In this document: piece by piece, positions 11,870-24,302 of the stretch | Position numbering within the stretch: position 1 is the first letter of the stretch | Layout: every line of letters starts with the position of its first letter | Assembly (NCBI GenBank): GCA_035222895.1 | Contig: JAVYIG010000409.1 | Span: 496,001-560,000, forward strand | DNA: 64,000 nucleotides | Direction: 5' to 3' | Origin: Strongylocentrotus droebachiensis | Taxonomy: Eukaryota; Echinodermata; Echinoidea; Camarodonta; Strongylocentrotidae | Translations under genes and position numbers: made by a program | Notes under the pieces: generated by a model | What the model was told of the DNA's origin: nothing | The model's database searches: none | The model's input: only the letters and a program-made list of their open reading frames with translations

Positions 11870-14617
11870 AGTGACGTTCTTCTATGACAGTTATTTTTGG
11901 GGGATAAAAACTGCGATATATTCAATTCAAATGTTGATTTCGAATTTCTTCCTCAATTTTGCACTTATACAAAATGTATTTGAACTCTTCATTATTTTGG
12001 AAACGCAAACTGCAATGTCTGCTTTCTAGAAAGGTCCCCTTTTCCACTTTGCTTTAAGGTCATTGTTCTGTAATTCATCCTGTATTTTGTTTCAATTTTC
12101 TTTTCTTTTAATCATTACTATAAATATCTAAATGTTAAGAATTAAATTCAAAGGCATTCGCATATTACACATGTATCGATGAATGAATTGCTTATAATGA
12201 TTTTCATAACGTATAGAAATATATGAACTCGAACTCTTAACGCCCTAAAACGATGAATAACAAAAAGAAATCTCTATTAAACCTTTTTTCTTCACCTTGG
12301 TCTGAAAGCCAATGAATGACATTGATGAAACCTCAACCGATTGGCCAAATATGTATCTAGTGGATAGATAACAAATGACTTAGTTTCAAAAGTGCTGCAG
12401 GATTTTCCCCTCAAAGTTGAGGTGGAGTAACAGGGGAATAAAAGATAACACAAACAAGTATTACATGTAAACCTTCCATCATTCATATGTGTACATTTTA
12501 TTAATATATCTACTGAAGGAATGTTAGTAAAAGTGAATTAATAGAACTCAAAATTCTTCTTATTCAACTGGATAATTAAAACAAAAATCATCATACATTT
12601 TCGAATCATTCTGACACTTGCCTTTTGATGAAATTTATTCCCAAATACCTAAAGGCTTCCAATTATATTTTCTAAATATATCCTTGGTGTTATGACATCC
12701 TTGTAATGTAACCGCCTGTAGCAAATGGAAGGGAATGTAATACATTGCAGTACATTCGTTTAGTGCTTTTTATGTGATACATTTGCGTCACTTGTGACGT
12801 AGATATAAAATATAGTACCCACATTTGTAAAACAAATGGTTTGGTTTGTGTGGACATGAGTGCATCTACCTCTATTTGGATCTGGGTTTTGTTTGGGTAA
12901 AAGTATTTTGGATTGATGACCCTAGGCATGCTGGGGACCTTATTGTTTCTAAAGAGAAAAGACCTGAATCATACATATCGTAAAATTGACAATTTAGTAA
13001 ATGTTTGTGTTGGGACAAATGAGAAAGTTGTCCGCCACTACATCACAGTGACATCTGCGATTCGGCTAATGTGAAGTTTCCCATACGTAAAGTAATTACA
13101 ACTATAAATCTTTACAACCTTTTTCCACTTTAAACTCCCACCAGGCTGCGTCTATGTTTGTTCTGCTTTTATTTAGAGGAGTTTGCTATTAGACAAAAAA
13201 AAGATTATGTATTGCCCTTTAGGTGCCAGAATCTGGGTCGGTCTGTCGGATTTTTGTTCTTCTTCAAAACTTGGAATGTCGCGTAAATTTCGCTGGTTTC
13301 TAACTGGTGCTAAATGGTACATGAGGCCGGGGTCTACTTGTTTTAATACGCTAGCAGGATTTCGACACTAGGGCAGCAGACGAGTGAGAATTTGGGGATA
13401 GGTTGATGATTTTATACATTTACATCCCATTTAAACAAACAAAATACTAATTTTTGTATCCATTAAACATTTTTTTCTCTTAAAGACGGCAAAAAGGTCG
13501 CAAAGGGCAATACATCATCTTGTTTTAAAGCCTTAAGCTTGGGTTTCCCTTCAACGAACTTCTAGATGTATCATGTTCATAACAAGTATCGAATCGCCTG
13601 TTGATGTTGCACCGAATGTACGAAAAAACACATCCCTCGGCACGTTAAGAGAAATGATCAGCTTTTGGTAGAAAAAAGTATATTTATTTATAACGAGAAT
13701 GATAATAATGATACCAGAGCTATCTAAGATTAAATTGTAAAATGATAGATATTTTCATGCCTAGAGGTTAATTCCAAATAATTTCCTGATCATTGACGTC
13801 ACTCCCTATACAATTTCTTTCAGTCGAATTTTAAAGAGACCTTTGAACATGTATTTATAGTTAAATAGAGCCTTTAACTTGCTTGGAAAACAGAGTTTCT
13901 CAAGCTAGCTTTAGATTATGAAAATCCTCTACCATTTGTCCACAGTCATGGGTAGAATATTGATTACAGACAGAAATCGGTCACTAGACATTTGCGCACT
14001 TACTTGGCTTACAATTAGGCGTTAAAACCCCTGCATGAAAGAGGTCGAGCTTAGATGGGGTTACGGAGCAGAAAGAGGGGGGGGGGGGAGGGACACAGCA
14101 CTCTTGGATTTACAGTCTGCAATGGCATATCTCACCGAACTGAACTAATTGTCACATTTACCTCATTTAAAGCTGACTGGAGATATGAAATAAGTTGGCC
14201 ATATTATGATATCAGAGTTATTTAATAAGACCTAAATGTTCCCAAACTAGAATTACAATTTATTTTAAATAAGGAATTGACAACATCGGGAGTTTAAAAG
14301 TCACTCATGTGTTCTAATCTCCACTGAACATATCTTTGACGTGATTTTGCTTATCCCTTCCCTCCCCTCTCTTTCTCTCTCCCCCTCTCTTTTTTCGTTC
14401 CTATCCCCGACTTGATCTTTTATTGTCTCTAGACTATTTCTTTCTCTAAATCGTGATTTCTTTTAAATTCAAAATCTCTTTACATGTCACTTTTGAAATC
14501 TTACAGCTGCATCATTTGTTTCCTAATTTCTAATATATGTCCTGTATATGGAATATAATCCTCCTTTAGTCTTTAAAAAAAAATAAAAAAAATACAGCAC
14601 TATCTTCTTTCTCTTAA
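11870..14617. other. AT-rich intergenic DNA
   Basis: No gene, SINE or clear inverted repeat was found. Short open frames occur by chance. A G10 run lies near 14,080 and CT-rich tracts at 14,355-14,395. Confidence 0.5.
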
Positions 14618-14945
14618 GCTATGGTCACAAATCTGAGCAGCGACCGACCGATCAGCAGCCTGCTCGGTCGCTGCTGGAAGTTAGGCATCGCCCAGCAACT
14701 AGGTCGGTGCCCGGGCGGCGACCGCCCAGGCACCGAGCGTATTTTGGGCGGCGAGTAAAAAGTGAGCAGGCGCCGCCCAAATTTTAACTCCGCGCTAAAA
14801 CTTCAGCGGCGACCGAGCGATGCCCTAAAAACGAGCGGTGCCTGGGCGGCCGCCGCTCGGTGGCCGGGCAGCCGCCGGGCAGAATTGGTTAAAAACTCGC
14901 CGCTCGGCCGCCGAGCAGGCTACTTTTGGGTTTTGTGACCATAGC
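14618..14945. mobile_element. GC-rich MITE with TATGGTCACAAA ends
   Basis: GCTATGGTCACAAA at 14,618-14,631 and its exact reverse complement at 14,932-14,945 bound 328 bp that are far richer in G and C than the surrounding DNA. The interior is built almost wholly from short blocks such as GGGCGGCGACCG, GCCGCCGCTCGG and CAGGCGCCGCCC in both orientations, giving many alternative hairpins. Neither strand has a useful open frame. The GC dinucleotide at the ends may be a target duplication or part of the repeat. Confidence 0.65.
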
Positions 14946-17493
14946 ATTAGTCATACATTTTGAAAGTCGAGATCCCACAAAAAGGTGAATAACCTGGTCC
15001 ACACTTGTGTCAATGATAACATCAAGAGGCATTTTGTTCCTTCCGTACACGATATGTCAGAAGTGTCAGGTTTACTGCAGTTTCAGAACAGTTATAATTT
15101 TACAAATATTGTATCAATATTATTAACAGAGATTCACTCGCATTAGATATATTTGCACGAGGCAGCAGATTGTCATTTCGCTTTCTTGTTTACTGAATTC
15201 CCAAGACACATTAATATTTCACTTAATCCGGTTCCTCTGTCATCGAGAAAAGGTCATTTAATCCTTTTTACATTATCTTTTATGTCAAAGCAGCAACAGG
15301 GCCTTCAAGCTTGTATAAGTATATAAACATTTTAAGTGTGTTCGTTGATGTCATGTTTCTGAACAGCCACTGAGTTTTTGAATCTTGGATTTCTATTATT
15401 TTTGGTATGCGTTAGCTGTTCGATTGTTTGAATTTCCTTCCGGTATGACATTGTATGGATTGAATTGTCCGCGTCGTTCTCTGTTTGAATACCTGATGAA
15501 GGATAATGTGATTTTATATTCAGCTGAAGGAGGAAAACAGTTTTTGTTTCAAAGCGTCGCTCCCTGTTTTCAATTTGATAATCTTGAAGTCAACATTGTC
15601 ACCGCAGAATACATTATGGTGGATTATGGAATCGATGGAGCCCGAATTATACGGTCCTTATTAAAACAAATTGAAGAACCAAAGAATAGCTTTACATGCA
15701 GGAATATCGAAAGTCATTGTCCTTTCGTCATCGGAGTAAAACGCAAGGATGAAAAGAAACAAAGAATCGTTTCCTTTATATCGCAGTTATTGTAAAGTGA
15801 AGCAAAGTACTTATTACAAGTCGTACAACATTCATAATTCCAGTGTTGCCTTCATCTCAATTAACAGAGCGTGATACGGATCGAATTGTGTAAAAATTAC
15901 GCCAATTGTGTGTGGGTCCTGCATATGGGATTCGTTGGACCTTTAGAAAACACTCTTTATCATGTTTAAATGAAACGGAGTGCACGATAGGCAAATCTCT
16001 TCATAGGCATAGGAATGTTTTAATGGCTAAATCCATTATCTATTCTTTTCCAAATTATGGGTTTGAAGTTGGCTTGGGGTATCAGCTTCGCAAAAAACTT
16101 GTCTTAGGTCCAACTCTCATTGGTTGAGCGGCCAAGGTTTGCTCCCTTCATTGCTGCGTGGAAAGTACAAGACATTGTGCATATCGTTGTCAACTCTTAA
16201 ATAACTTGATACTTTGTCTGCTTTAGTCAACAAATGTAACGAATAGTGAATTGCCACAGTCGACGTTTGTCATACTTACAACTATGTAAATTATACAGTC
16301 AAAACAATGTGGTAGCTAGTAGAGGGTTTTAGTAGGCGTCGATTTAAGAAAGTTCAATAAAACCATTAAAGTCTCGGACATGCCCTTCGCCGTTCCAGAA
16401 CACCCTTCCTGGAGGTAGTTTGGCTTTCACTGGCAGATCGATGACGTAACAAAGAGGTCGCTGATGACAAGAGTACGCTACCCGTTACCACCCGGACCGA
16501 ACCAGTATATATCGATCATATGAGTGCGTTTCGCAGCTGTAGGTGGATGAGGGTGATAAGTCTGGATTAAACATTAAGAACATGTTTAACGTTTATGTAC
16601 AGCTTAGAACACTTCAATTTCAATTTCAATTTATTCATGTTTCCAATAAAAAAATACAAATCAATTATAAGCATTTAAAATAAATGTAAAAAATGCATGT
16701 TGGGAACAGAGGGGTCCATTAAAAAGAAACTCTTGTACAAGTGTGAACACCTCTGGAGCAGAGACTCGACTGTAACGGGATAACTGACGCCTTTTGCGCT
16801 TCAGTCACACCGCTATCAACCGATCCAACGGTTCGACGGAGGTAATTACCGTTAAACACGTTGCATTGATTTGCTTTGTACTGTTGATAAGGCCTGGACC
16901 CACCCATTTCTCGTCACTGTATTATCTGTGAAGATGGACTCTGTCAGGATATTGGATGCATCAACATAATTCAATTGTCCCCCTAAAATGTTCACGTAAA
17001 TTCGTTCTTAATGTCATAATTCCTCTCTTAAAACTATCATAAATACAATGTGATTTGTCACAAAACTGCAGACGGGATAAATCGTTATTGAGCAAGTTAC
17101 AAACATCAAGAGGGGTTCTTCACTTGGACACTTTGCGCACGTTGAAATATTTGGTATGGATCGACTCGATTAGGAGAGTGTAGGAAATTTATAGTTCTAA
17201 ACACAATTAAACACTCTTTCCTAATCATCGATACCACATATAAATCCTGAACATTTTTTATACAGCAAAGACTAAATTATTTCGTGACGGTTGCAAAAAT
17301 CAGTCAAATCTGACGTGCTTTTGCTAATCAGTGTTTCAAAATATCAAATGTATTGTCTGCTCTGTAATGTGTAGCTTACATGTATTTGAGGACACATTTC
17401 TGGTTATGATAACGGCTTTATCTGTCATTATATCCATGCCAAATGAATATGAAATATATTTTGCAAATCCATAAATCTCTGGAGACGCCTGGC
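14946..17493. other. Intergenic DNA, no supported gene
   Basis: An open frame at 15,385-15,795 was considered and not accepted. A TTCAATTTCAATTTATT phrase at about 16,615-16,632 resembles a reversed retroposon tail but is not enough to call one. Confidence 0.4.
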
Positions 17494-17577
17494 ATTAATA
17501 ATAATAATAATAATAATATTATTGCTTATATAGCGCTTAATACATCGGGAATGTCCAAATTACTCAGATATTCCTTG
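17494..17577 (-). mobile_element. SINE 3' tail piece
   Basis: Read on the minus strand, the phrase AGCGCTATATAAGCAAT is followed by (ATT)n, the 3' end typical of the SINEs in this window. The upstream part of the SINE is missing or displaced by the hAT-like MITE that begins at 17,578. Confidence 0.5.
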
Positions 17578-17679
17578 CAGGCGCGGATCCAGGATTTCTT
17601 AGGGGAGGGGGCCCAACTTTCTTCATTTTTGTTTGCTCCCGAAAATTGGAAAATCGCGCCGGCCGAAAATTCGCTCAGT

Positions 17680-17721
<42 letters not shown>

Positions 17722-17901
17722 AGTGAGCACATTTTTTTTTTTTTTTTGGTTCTCGAAAATTTTTCAATTTGCACCCCCCCCCCTTGAGCGCCAGGGGGGG
17801 GCCCAACCCCCAAAAAAGGTAAAAATCACGTGATTTTACATGATTTTTTTCTCAAGGGGGGGGGGGGGGGGGGCCCGGCCCCCCCCCTGGATCCGCCACT
17901 G
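17578..17901. mobile_element. hAT-like MITE with long G runs, copy 2
   Basis: The ends are CAGGCGCGGATCCAGG and, read from the right, CAGTGGCGGATCCAGG. An exact 8-bp target duplication, ATTCCTTG, lies at 17,570-17,577 and 17,902-17,909. The interior shares GCTCCCGAAAATT and GCGCCGGCCGAAAA with the element at 4,861, followed by a run of roughly 40 G. There is no transposase, so this is a non-autonomous hAT relative. Confidence 0.85.
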
Positions 17902-18360
17902 ATTCCTTGTATGGACATGCAAACTAGGTCACCGGAAAGTATAGTAGACAAAAAGTCCCTGTTTTCCATTAAAGTGGAAGAGGAGCTATTTTGAATGGAA
18001 TTTTGTTTACACCAAATGAAAAATATATGACGTCACACATCATGACCGCATTGGAAATGGGAATTTCCCCATTTCAGATCTCAACTGTGAAATATCCATA
18101 ACTTTCTTTTACCTTGTCTGATTTTTCCCCAAGGTTCTACTAATATGTTACTGTACTTTGTGTGTGTGAAGTCATCCAAGTCATGTTTCTGTGAAGGGTT
18201 CAATCACTTGTAATGATGCACTGATATTCTAAGTAGTTGAAAGATAAGTACAAACCCCAGAAAGGTATTTCATGATTTGCCATAAATACAGGTTAGGGTT
18301 TTCACAATCATCTTCAACAGACGACCGCAGACGAATGTGGGATCATCTGATTAGATTTAA

Positions 18361-18585
18361 ACCTTGTTCGGATATGGTATGGTTAACCGCGGCGGGTATT
18401 TTTTAAAAAGTAATATACAATGACGTAAGTGTAATATGCATTTCATTTCTTTATCTTATAATGCAAAGCTCAGTGAATATGCATAAGGGTTTATTTCGTG
18501 CAAAGTTGCTATTCATTTTTACGTTGTTAAAAATTCTAACAAACAAAAAACCGCCGCGGTTTACCACTTTATATTGAACGAGCCT
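18361..18585. mobile_element. MITE with CCGCGGCGG subterminal repeat, copy 1
   Basis: TGGTTAACCGCGGCGG near the left end pairs with CCGCCGCGGTTTACCA near the right end. Outside these, ACCTTGTTCGGATATGG pairs imperfectly with the right-hand ATATTGAACGAGCCTTTG. The interior has ATGACGTAAGTGTAATAT, shared with the copy at 51,643. No coding capacity. Confidence 0.6.
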
Positions 18586-18609
18586 TTGCGGTTACTTTAA
18601 TTTTATCAT

Positions 18610-18875
18610 TATTAAGAGTTGTCGTCGAATGATTTTAACATCTACCTTGAAGATGCAACGGTCGTGGGTTCGAGTCCCAGATATGGCACTCATGTCCTTG
18701 AACAAGGTATTTTATGTACATTGCCACTCTGCACCCTGGTGTATGAATGGGAACCGGATATGATGCAAACTTGAGTTGTTATGGGAAGCATTTGGCATCT
18801 GTAAAGGCGACTAGCCAGCTGCTTCTCAGTAATCAAGAAACATAGTAATAAGCGCTGTACAAATGTAATATTTGT
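18610..18875 (+). mobile_element. tRNA-derived SINE, near full length
   Basis: The B box GGGTTCGAGTCC lies at 18,665-18,676. It is followed by the body phrases CCTTGAACAAGGTATTTTAT, TGCCACTCTGCACCC and TGAATGGGAACCGG, then the terminal AAGCGCTGTACAAATGTAAT. This order (tRNA head, conserved body, GCGCT tail) matches the other copies in the window. The 5' end is not sharp. Confidence 0.65.
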
Positions 18876-19317
18876 TGTCATATTTACTATTTCAGTTTCA
18901 AGGCACTAAGGGAAATAATCCTCAAAAAACTTCATCTGAACTTAAAGGAGGCGAAGAAAACTCATTTCATGAATATACTAGGACTTTGATGACAGTCAAT
19001 ACCTGTGAAAAAAAAATCACCGTAACCCAAAATTAACCAAATATTGGTTGTGCAACTTGTATTGTAACGGCGAAGGGACTGGGAAATGTATGAGCATTCC
19101 TTTTCAGCGAGTATCAACTACCAGAGTAGTCTGGGAACGATAGCAAATACCGGCCCAAGTAAACTAGATGGATCCTCCTCAATAATTGATCAGGATGATA
19201 CAGCATGATATGGTATAGCTCAGAGGAAATATCGACTGATAACCATCAGCAATGTGAGACGAAAGTCCTCTTCTTCCGGGTGCACCTGCCTTCTTTTTGT
19301 AGCTAAATCTTTCTTAA

Positions 19318-19856
19318 AGGTACTATGTCCCTTTTGCAGCCAACCTCAAATGCTGTAGAACTTTGCAGGAATTATGAATATATCATGTATGTCCTATCTG
19401 TGAAATGTAAACGTTAGCAGTGTCGTCATATTCAAATTATGCAAGGAAACCCGTTTACTTGCTAGACTTCACTGTCAGACACTATTGAGTTTCTGACTGG
19501 CTTTTTTTCTTCTTTGGTAATAACATACATGAAAAGAGTTGTAAAGGGTACATTAGCATTTGTCTACATCAATAACCCACTTCTTGTGATGGCCAAGATT
19601 AAACTGATTGAATCTTTGCGCAGCATAAAACGTATGACCATTCGGTACATTATTATTTTGTCTGAAAATCAAGACTATTACTTTTTGGCTCTATAGCCCT
19701 AAAGTCGATTTGACAACTAATAGTCGTTATTTTCCCACTTGAAGACATTTTCAAGCCCCAACTTTTTTAGGGAAGTTCTAAATTAGTATTATCTTTCAAA
19801 TGCAGTTGGAATTTAACTTTTTCATTTGTTTGGCCTGCAAATGGGACACAGTACCT
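19318..19856. mobile_element. TTAA-flanked MITE 1
   Basis: TTAA stands at both edges (19,314-19,317 and 19,857-19,860). The inverted repeats are AGGTACTATGTCCC and AGGTACTGTGTCCC, and the similarity continues through TTTGCAG and CCAA. TTAA duplications are made by piggyBac and Kolobok transposases; the AGG start fits either and cannot separate them. The 539-bp interior has only chance open frames. Confidence 0.75.
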
Positions 19857-20059
19857 TTAAAGACAGTTTATTATATGTAAATTGCTTAGCTGTATTGTTT
19901 GCAGCATGCACAATCACATACGAGATGCGATTAAAGTCGTGTATGGTGCGTATATAGCTGTAGCCTCTAATCAGACTTATGCCCGCTGCTGTGTTTGCGT
20001 CATTTCACTTTCGTAATGACCTGCATTTACTCGAGAAAGTAAATGGCCAATAAGGCATT

Positions 20060-20555
20060 AATCCAATACATTGTTTTCACAATTCATGTTGCAGTCGCTT
20101 TCTCTACGATGTAAAGTTTACGCCGTCTTTCTACTTGCGTCATACTTGCGTTAAACAGACCTTGTGAGGTCATTTAACGCATACACCAGTAATTCGACGC
20201 ATTGTTTTCATGGTTCATTTAGCCGTCGCTCTCTATACGATGTCGGTCTAATATAATATGCCCGTTGCACAAGAGGCGTCTTTTTATTTGCGTCATACCT
20301 GCGTTAATCAAACTTTGTGAGAGCAATTAACCCATACACCAGTAACTCAACGCATTGTTTTCACGGTTCATCTTTAGCAGTCACTCTCTATACGATGACG
20401 GTCTAATATATCAGTTGCACAACAGGCGTCATTTCATGACATATGCGTCATACCTGCATTAATCAAACCTTGTATTAGGGTCATTAGCCCATACGCCAGT
20501 AATTCGATGCATTTGTGCGCTGTTTGTTTTGCAATCACTTTTTCTACGATGTCAT
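20060..20555. repeat. Degenerate tandem repeat, 130-157-bp unit
   Basis: About three and a half units recur. Anchors are GCATTGTTTTCA (about 20,070, 20,200 and 20,352), TGCGTCATAC (about 20,146, 20,297 and 20,445), TCTATACGATG and CATACACCAGTAA. The copies differ by many substitutions and small indels, so the array is old. No reading frame is conserved. Confidence 0.6.
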
Positions 20556-20972
20556 CCTCACAAGGCGCTTCGCAGACTGCATAAGTCACTGGCGCTTGCC
20601 TACGTCAGCCATTTAACATCTCCTGTGCAACTGGAATTAGGCCATGTACATGGGAAGCAGTTGCTCTGCTGGATGATAGAGTATTCCACGCCCCTACTAT
20701 CATTCGGGAAAGGACTGACTGTGGAGCTAGATTTGCTGCTCGCAGTCCTGATGAACCAATCTAGATAAATTCTAGAATCATCGTACGCAACAGTAGGCTG
20801 CAGCGATTGGAACTTTTTTGTTGTAAGACTGTTCTAACCTATAAGACCACTCAACTTCGACCAGTTCTTTTAATGTAGACGTCCTGATTAAGAGCACTTA
20901 ACTTTTCATTATGATCCCAAACATTTCCCTTTTTGTACTACTAAGTGTCTTTCTTTATATCAAACCACAATG

Positions 20973-21510
20973 CACAGTTAGAACGGTGTTTAAAATATCA
21001 CTGTTTAAAAGAATGTTGTTTAAAAACGTAAACAACGTTGTTCAGAATCGAAAAATCAGTGCTCAACTGGCTTAAACAACTATCTATTAAAAAACAAAAA
21101 GATTTAATTAAACAGAGTTGTTTAAAAAGTCCCGGGGGAAAAATCACGTGATAGATTTAACCAATCATGATTTCGCGTCGTTGATATTTTCTCGATACGC
21201 GATTGCAATTTGCTCGCACACATGCGATATGCACAAAGTACGTACATAGTACATGCAGCGCATGCAAGCATGCAGTGCTAGTGTGCAGTGCAGACGAAAA
21301 TGGCGGAACAAGGGCAAGGCGACGACTTGGTTCTTCTCGGCTTTGCCGATGGGGTTTAGGTGAAGCTATAGAGACAAATACAAATGTTGTCTGTCACTGT
21401 TAAATGAATATGATGAACAAATGTTGAAGTAAATGGGCAACAGCAAGCTCTACATGTTACAGTGTAATCGTTGTGATTATTGCAGGGGTGGTTCCAGTGG
21501 TTCAACATTC
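20973..21510 (+). mobile_element. EnSpm/CACTA-like element, 5' part, copy 1
   Basis: From CACAGTTAGAACGGTG onward this segment matches the left half of the element at 24,303, including the TTGTTTAAA clusters and the segment with ATGGCGGAACA. Similarity ends near 21,510 and no right end is found. It carries about 37 bp near 21,140-21,175 that the other copy lacks. It also preserves the conserved gene-like stretch near 21,299-21,358. Confidence 0.6.
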
Positions 21511-23226
21511 ATTAGAAATACAATTGTACCAGTGGTATTAATTCGACATCCAAATATATTGTGTATAATCTTTTTCACAATCTACCCTTAAGTTTTCGCG
21601 CTGATGAAACAAAATAATTCCCTCATGGAGAAAACAGTCCCCATCCGTAAAAGGGGAATCGACCAATTTACTTAATGGCCGATTGAAACCGACTTAGATT
21701 AAAGACACTCGGCAAAATATAACATTTAGAAAGTTTTCAGCAACCGTCTAAATCTGGTTCAAGAGTTTTTTTTTTCCCCGTTGCTTAAGAATCTGGCCAT
21801 GTTACGAATTAGGCAGTTTTCGTGTTTAGGTATATGGTGACGTGGAAGCCGCTCGTGGCTATCATAGGTTGAGCTAGTGCGTCCAATTAGATGAAAAGTC
21901 AACACTCGGGTCTAGGTAATGTGTAGATAAATGACATGAAATTAGTCTCGATTTTCCACGTCGACGCAGATTATGTGACAAGAACACAACATTTTTTCTG
22001 GAGGGTACCAATACGGCATTTCAAACCTAATTCGATTTCCGTTGGGCATCCGTAAACTACTTCCGTAAGGAATCAGATTGCTTTTTTTTTGTTATTACAT
22101 GTATAATTGTAAAGTTGTTTTGAAATCGAGCCACTGCAAGGACCTATTTGTAAGAGCTCTGTTCCATTGTCAATTGGTCAGTTTTCTTATTGTATCTCTC
22201 TATAGTCGTGATAATTGTCAACATATTAGAAAACTGAGTTAGTATGCGGGGGCACCTTTTCGTGTGGTAAACATCGGAAAGGGTTGATATTTTTGGAATG
22301 GACTGTTAGGTTTTCTGTCCGAGTAATGCCAGATTTTTAGATGAAAAAAAGAAGAAGATCATAGGATCTCAACACACCTTGCAGTACGATTTAACGGTAT
22401 ATCCACATAATCCCTGGTATATATGCTTGTAGGATTAGCGACATGTGAGTGTTAATGCTTGAGGGATAATCTTGATCAATGCTCTAAACTCGCGATATTG
22501 AGATCGCAATCTAAGTTTAATCCTCGTCTGGATGTTGCCATGGTAACTTGATTGGATGCGACTTATCTTCATCTTAAAGGAAGCTTGTATTACCGAGACC
22601 TTGACTGCGAGTCCACTACAGGTATATTGTCATATGGCGGGATTTAAGGGATGCTTGAGGACGTGTTAATGACCGCACAAATCTGATGGCTTCACGAAAA
22701 GTCACGATCCACGCACGAATGTTCCGAAATTTGTACACTTTCAGAGGTTTGTTTGTACTGAATGGGAGACTTGCAGATTTGCAGCGATATGTTGGGCATG
22801 CGCACATCTCTCCGAAGGACCAGAATGATCAGACACCAACGATTTCCTCTACGGTTTTCCTGTCGTGTAAATGGCATTCCAAAACCCAAAGGTTTGCAAA
22901 GTGGTATTTTGCTTGTGTAAATGAGCTTTCTGTCAGATTTTCTTGCACACTGCTGCGTTTGAAAATAAAACGTCCTTAATTTCAAATATCCATGTGATAA
23001 GGACTTGATAAGGTGACATTATGATTTTGAAAATAATTTCCTTAAAATCGCAACCGATGGTAGTGAATGATGTGAACAAGAATATCTTTCATATTAAAGT
23101 GGAGTGTTGTGCTCGTATTTCCTTCAAGCTTCCAACGCCCTCCCCTGTGTCCGAAATAAAACGCTAACTTCCCATTTGGTATCTGAAATTTTGTTCCCCG
23201 GACCAACCAAGTGCTGACTTACACCT
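21511..23226. other. Intergenic DNA, no supported gene
   Basis: Overlapping 97-codon open frames on both strands at 22,686-22,985 have no recognisable motifs. Nothing else is called. Confidence 0.5.
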
Positions 23227-23373
23227 GGGCCCTGTTTCATATAACTTGATATCAATAACAAGTTACAAGCTACTGTTATAAGCTACTGAAATAATGGTAT
23301 CTGATTGGCTGAGAGAAGATTTGTCATAGAAATTTAGCATTTGTTATCGATAAAAAGATTTATGAAACGGGCC
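23227..23373. mobile_element. MITE, GGG-CCGTTTCA family, copy 2
   Basis: GGGCCCTGTTTCATA at the left pairs with TATGAAACGGGCC at the right. The interior phrases ATAAGCTACTGAAAT and CTGATTGG are shared with the element at 95-233. It is about 147 bp and non-coding. Confidence 0.65.
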
Positions 23374-24302
23374 GGTGACAAAAGTTTCTTGAACTCGCGA
23401 ATAATGCTGGATAGTGTGAACGCGAATCTTGACGATGATTTCATAGGCCTATTGGTCAATTATCCACTGTTTGATTGACATTGTCTCGTGTGATGATGTT
23501 ATTTGCAGGATATTATGACACGAATCATCGGCGTTTCTATATGGAGTAAACAACGGTTAAGAAAGTAATATGGTCATATTTTCCCCCGCTAGGCAGAGAA
23601 AAATGCCTCGACATGTGCCTACATTCCGCTCGACGCTGTCCTCCGTTGAACTTTTGGAGAAAAGATGGGAGCTTTACATCGAGTTAAAATGTCATTATCA
23701 CTTCTGTATTATCATACTATTTTTCTGACTTCTTAGTTTTTCACCACGTTGAATGCTAATTTGTTATTTGTTGCGCGTAGGAGGGTTTTATTCATTGTCA
23801 TTTATAGCATTTTTTTTTAAAAGAAGATTATCATTGGAACACGCAGGATACCAAGAACAAAACATTTCATAAATAACTTCTTGTTTTTGTCACGTTGTGC
23901 GGTGTACTTTGATCAGTTATAAATATGCTACTGGAAAACCAAATGTTTTTTTTTTTAGTAATGCTAATATTTGATATCTTGAGTATAAAAACACATATTT
24001 TGTCTCGTTTTATGGTTATGCATGTGCCTGTGATAAGAATAACAAAAAAAAGGTAGGAAGTAAAGTAAATCCATGACCATAAAGTAATCGCTTAATTAAA
24101 AAACGAAAACAATTTTTTTTTAAGCAAGCAGATCAAGCAGAGCGAAGAAAGATGAACAAACTACCATAAAAGCATAGTGTAAAATTTAAAACGTCTAAAA
24201 GGTTTCATACTTTGCCACTCTCCACCCAAGAGATGTTAATGGGTACCAAGTGGGAATAATTTATTTGAATGCCAGAGCCATGGCCGCTCGGCTAATGCCC
24301 TG

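Noticed and set aside
15385-15795. 136-codon open frame (first ATG at 15,445)
   Set aside because: No recognisable domain, no nearby splice or promoter signal, and a frame of this length is expected about once by chance in a window of this size.
22686-22985. Overlapping 97-codon open frames on opposite strands
   Set aside because: Neither shows a motif or compositional bias favouring it; mutual shadows in AT-balanced DNA.
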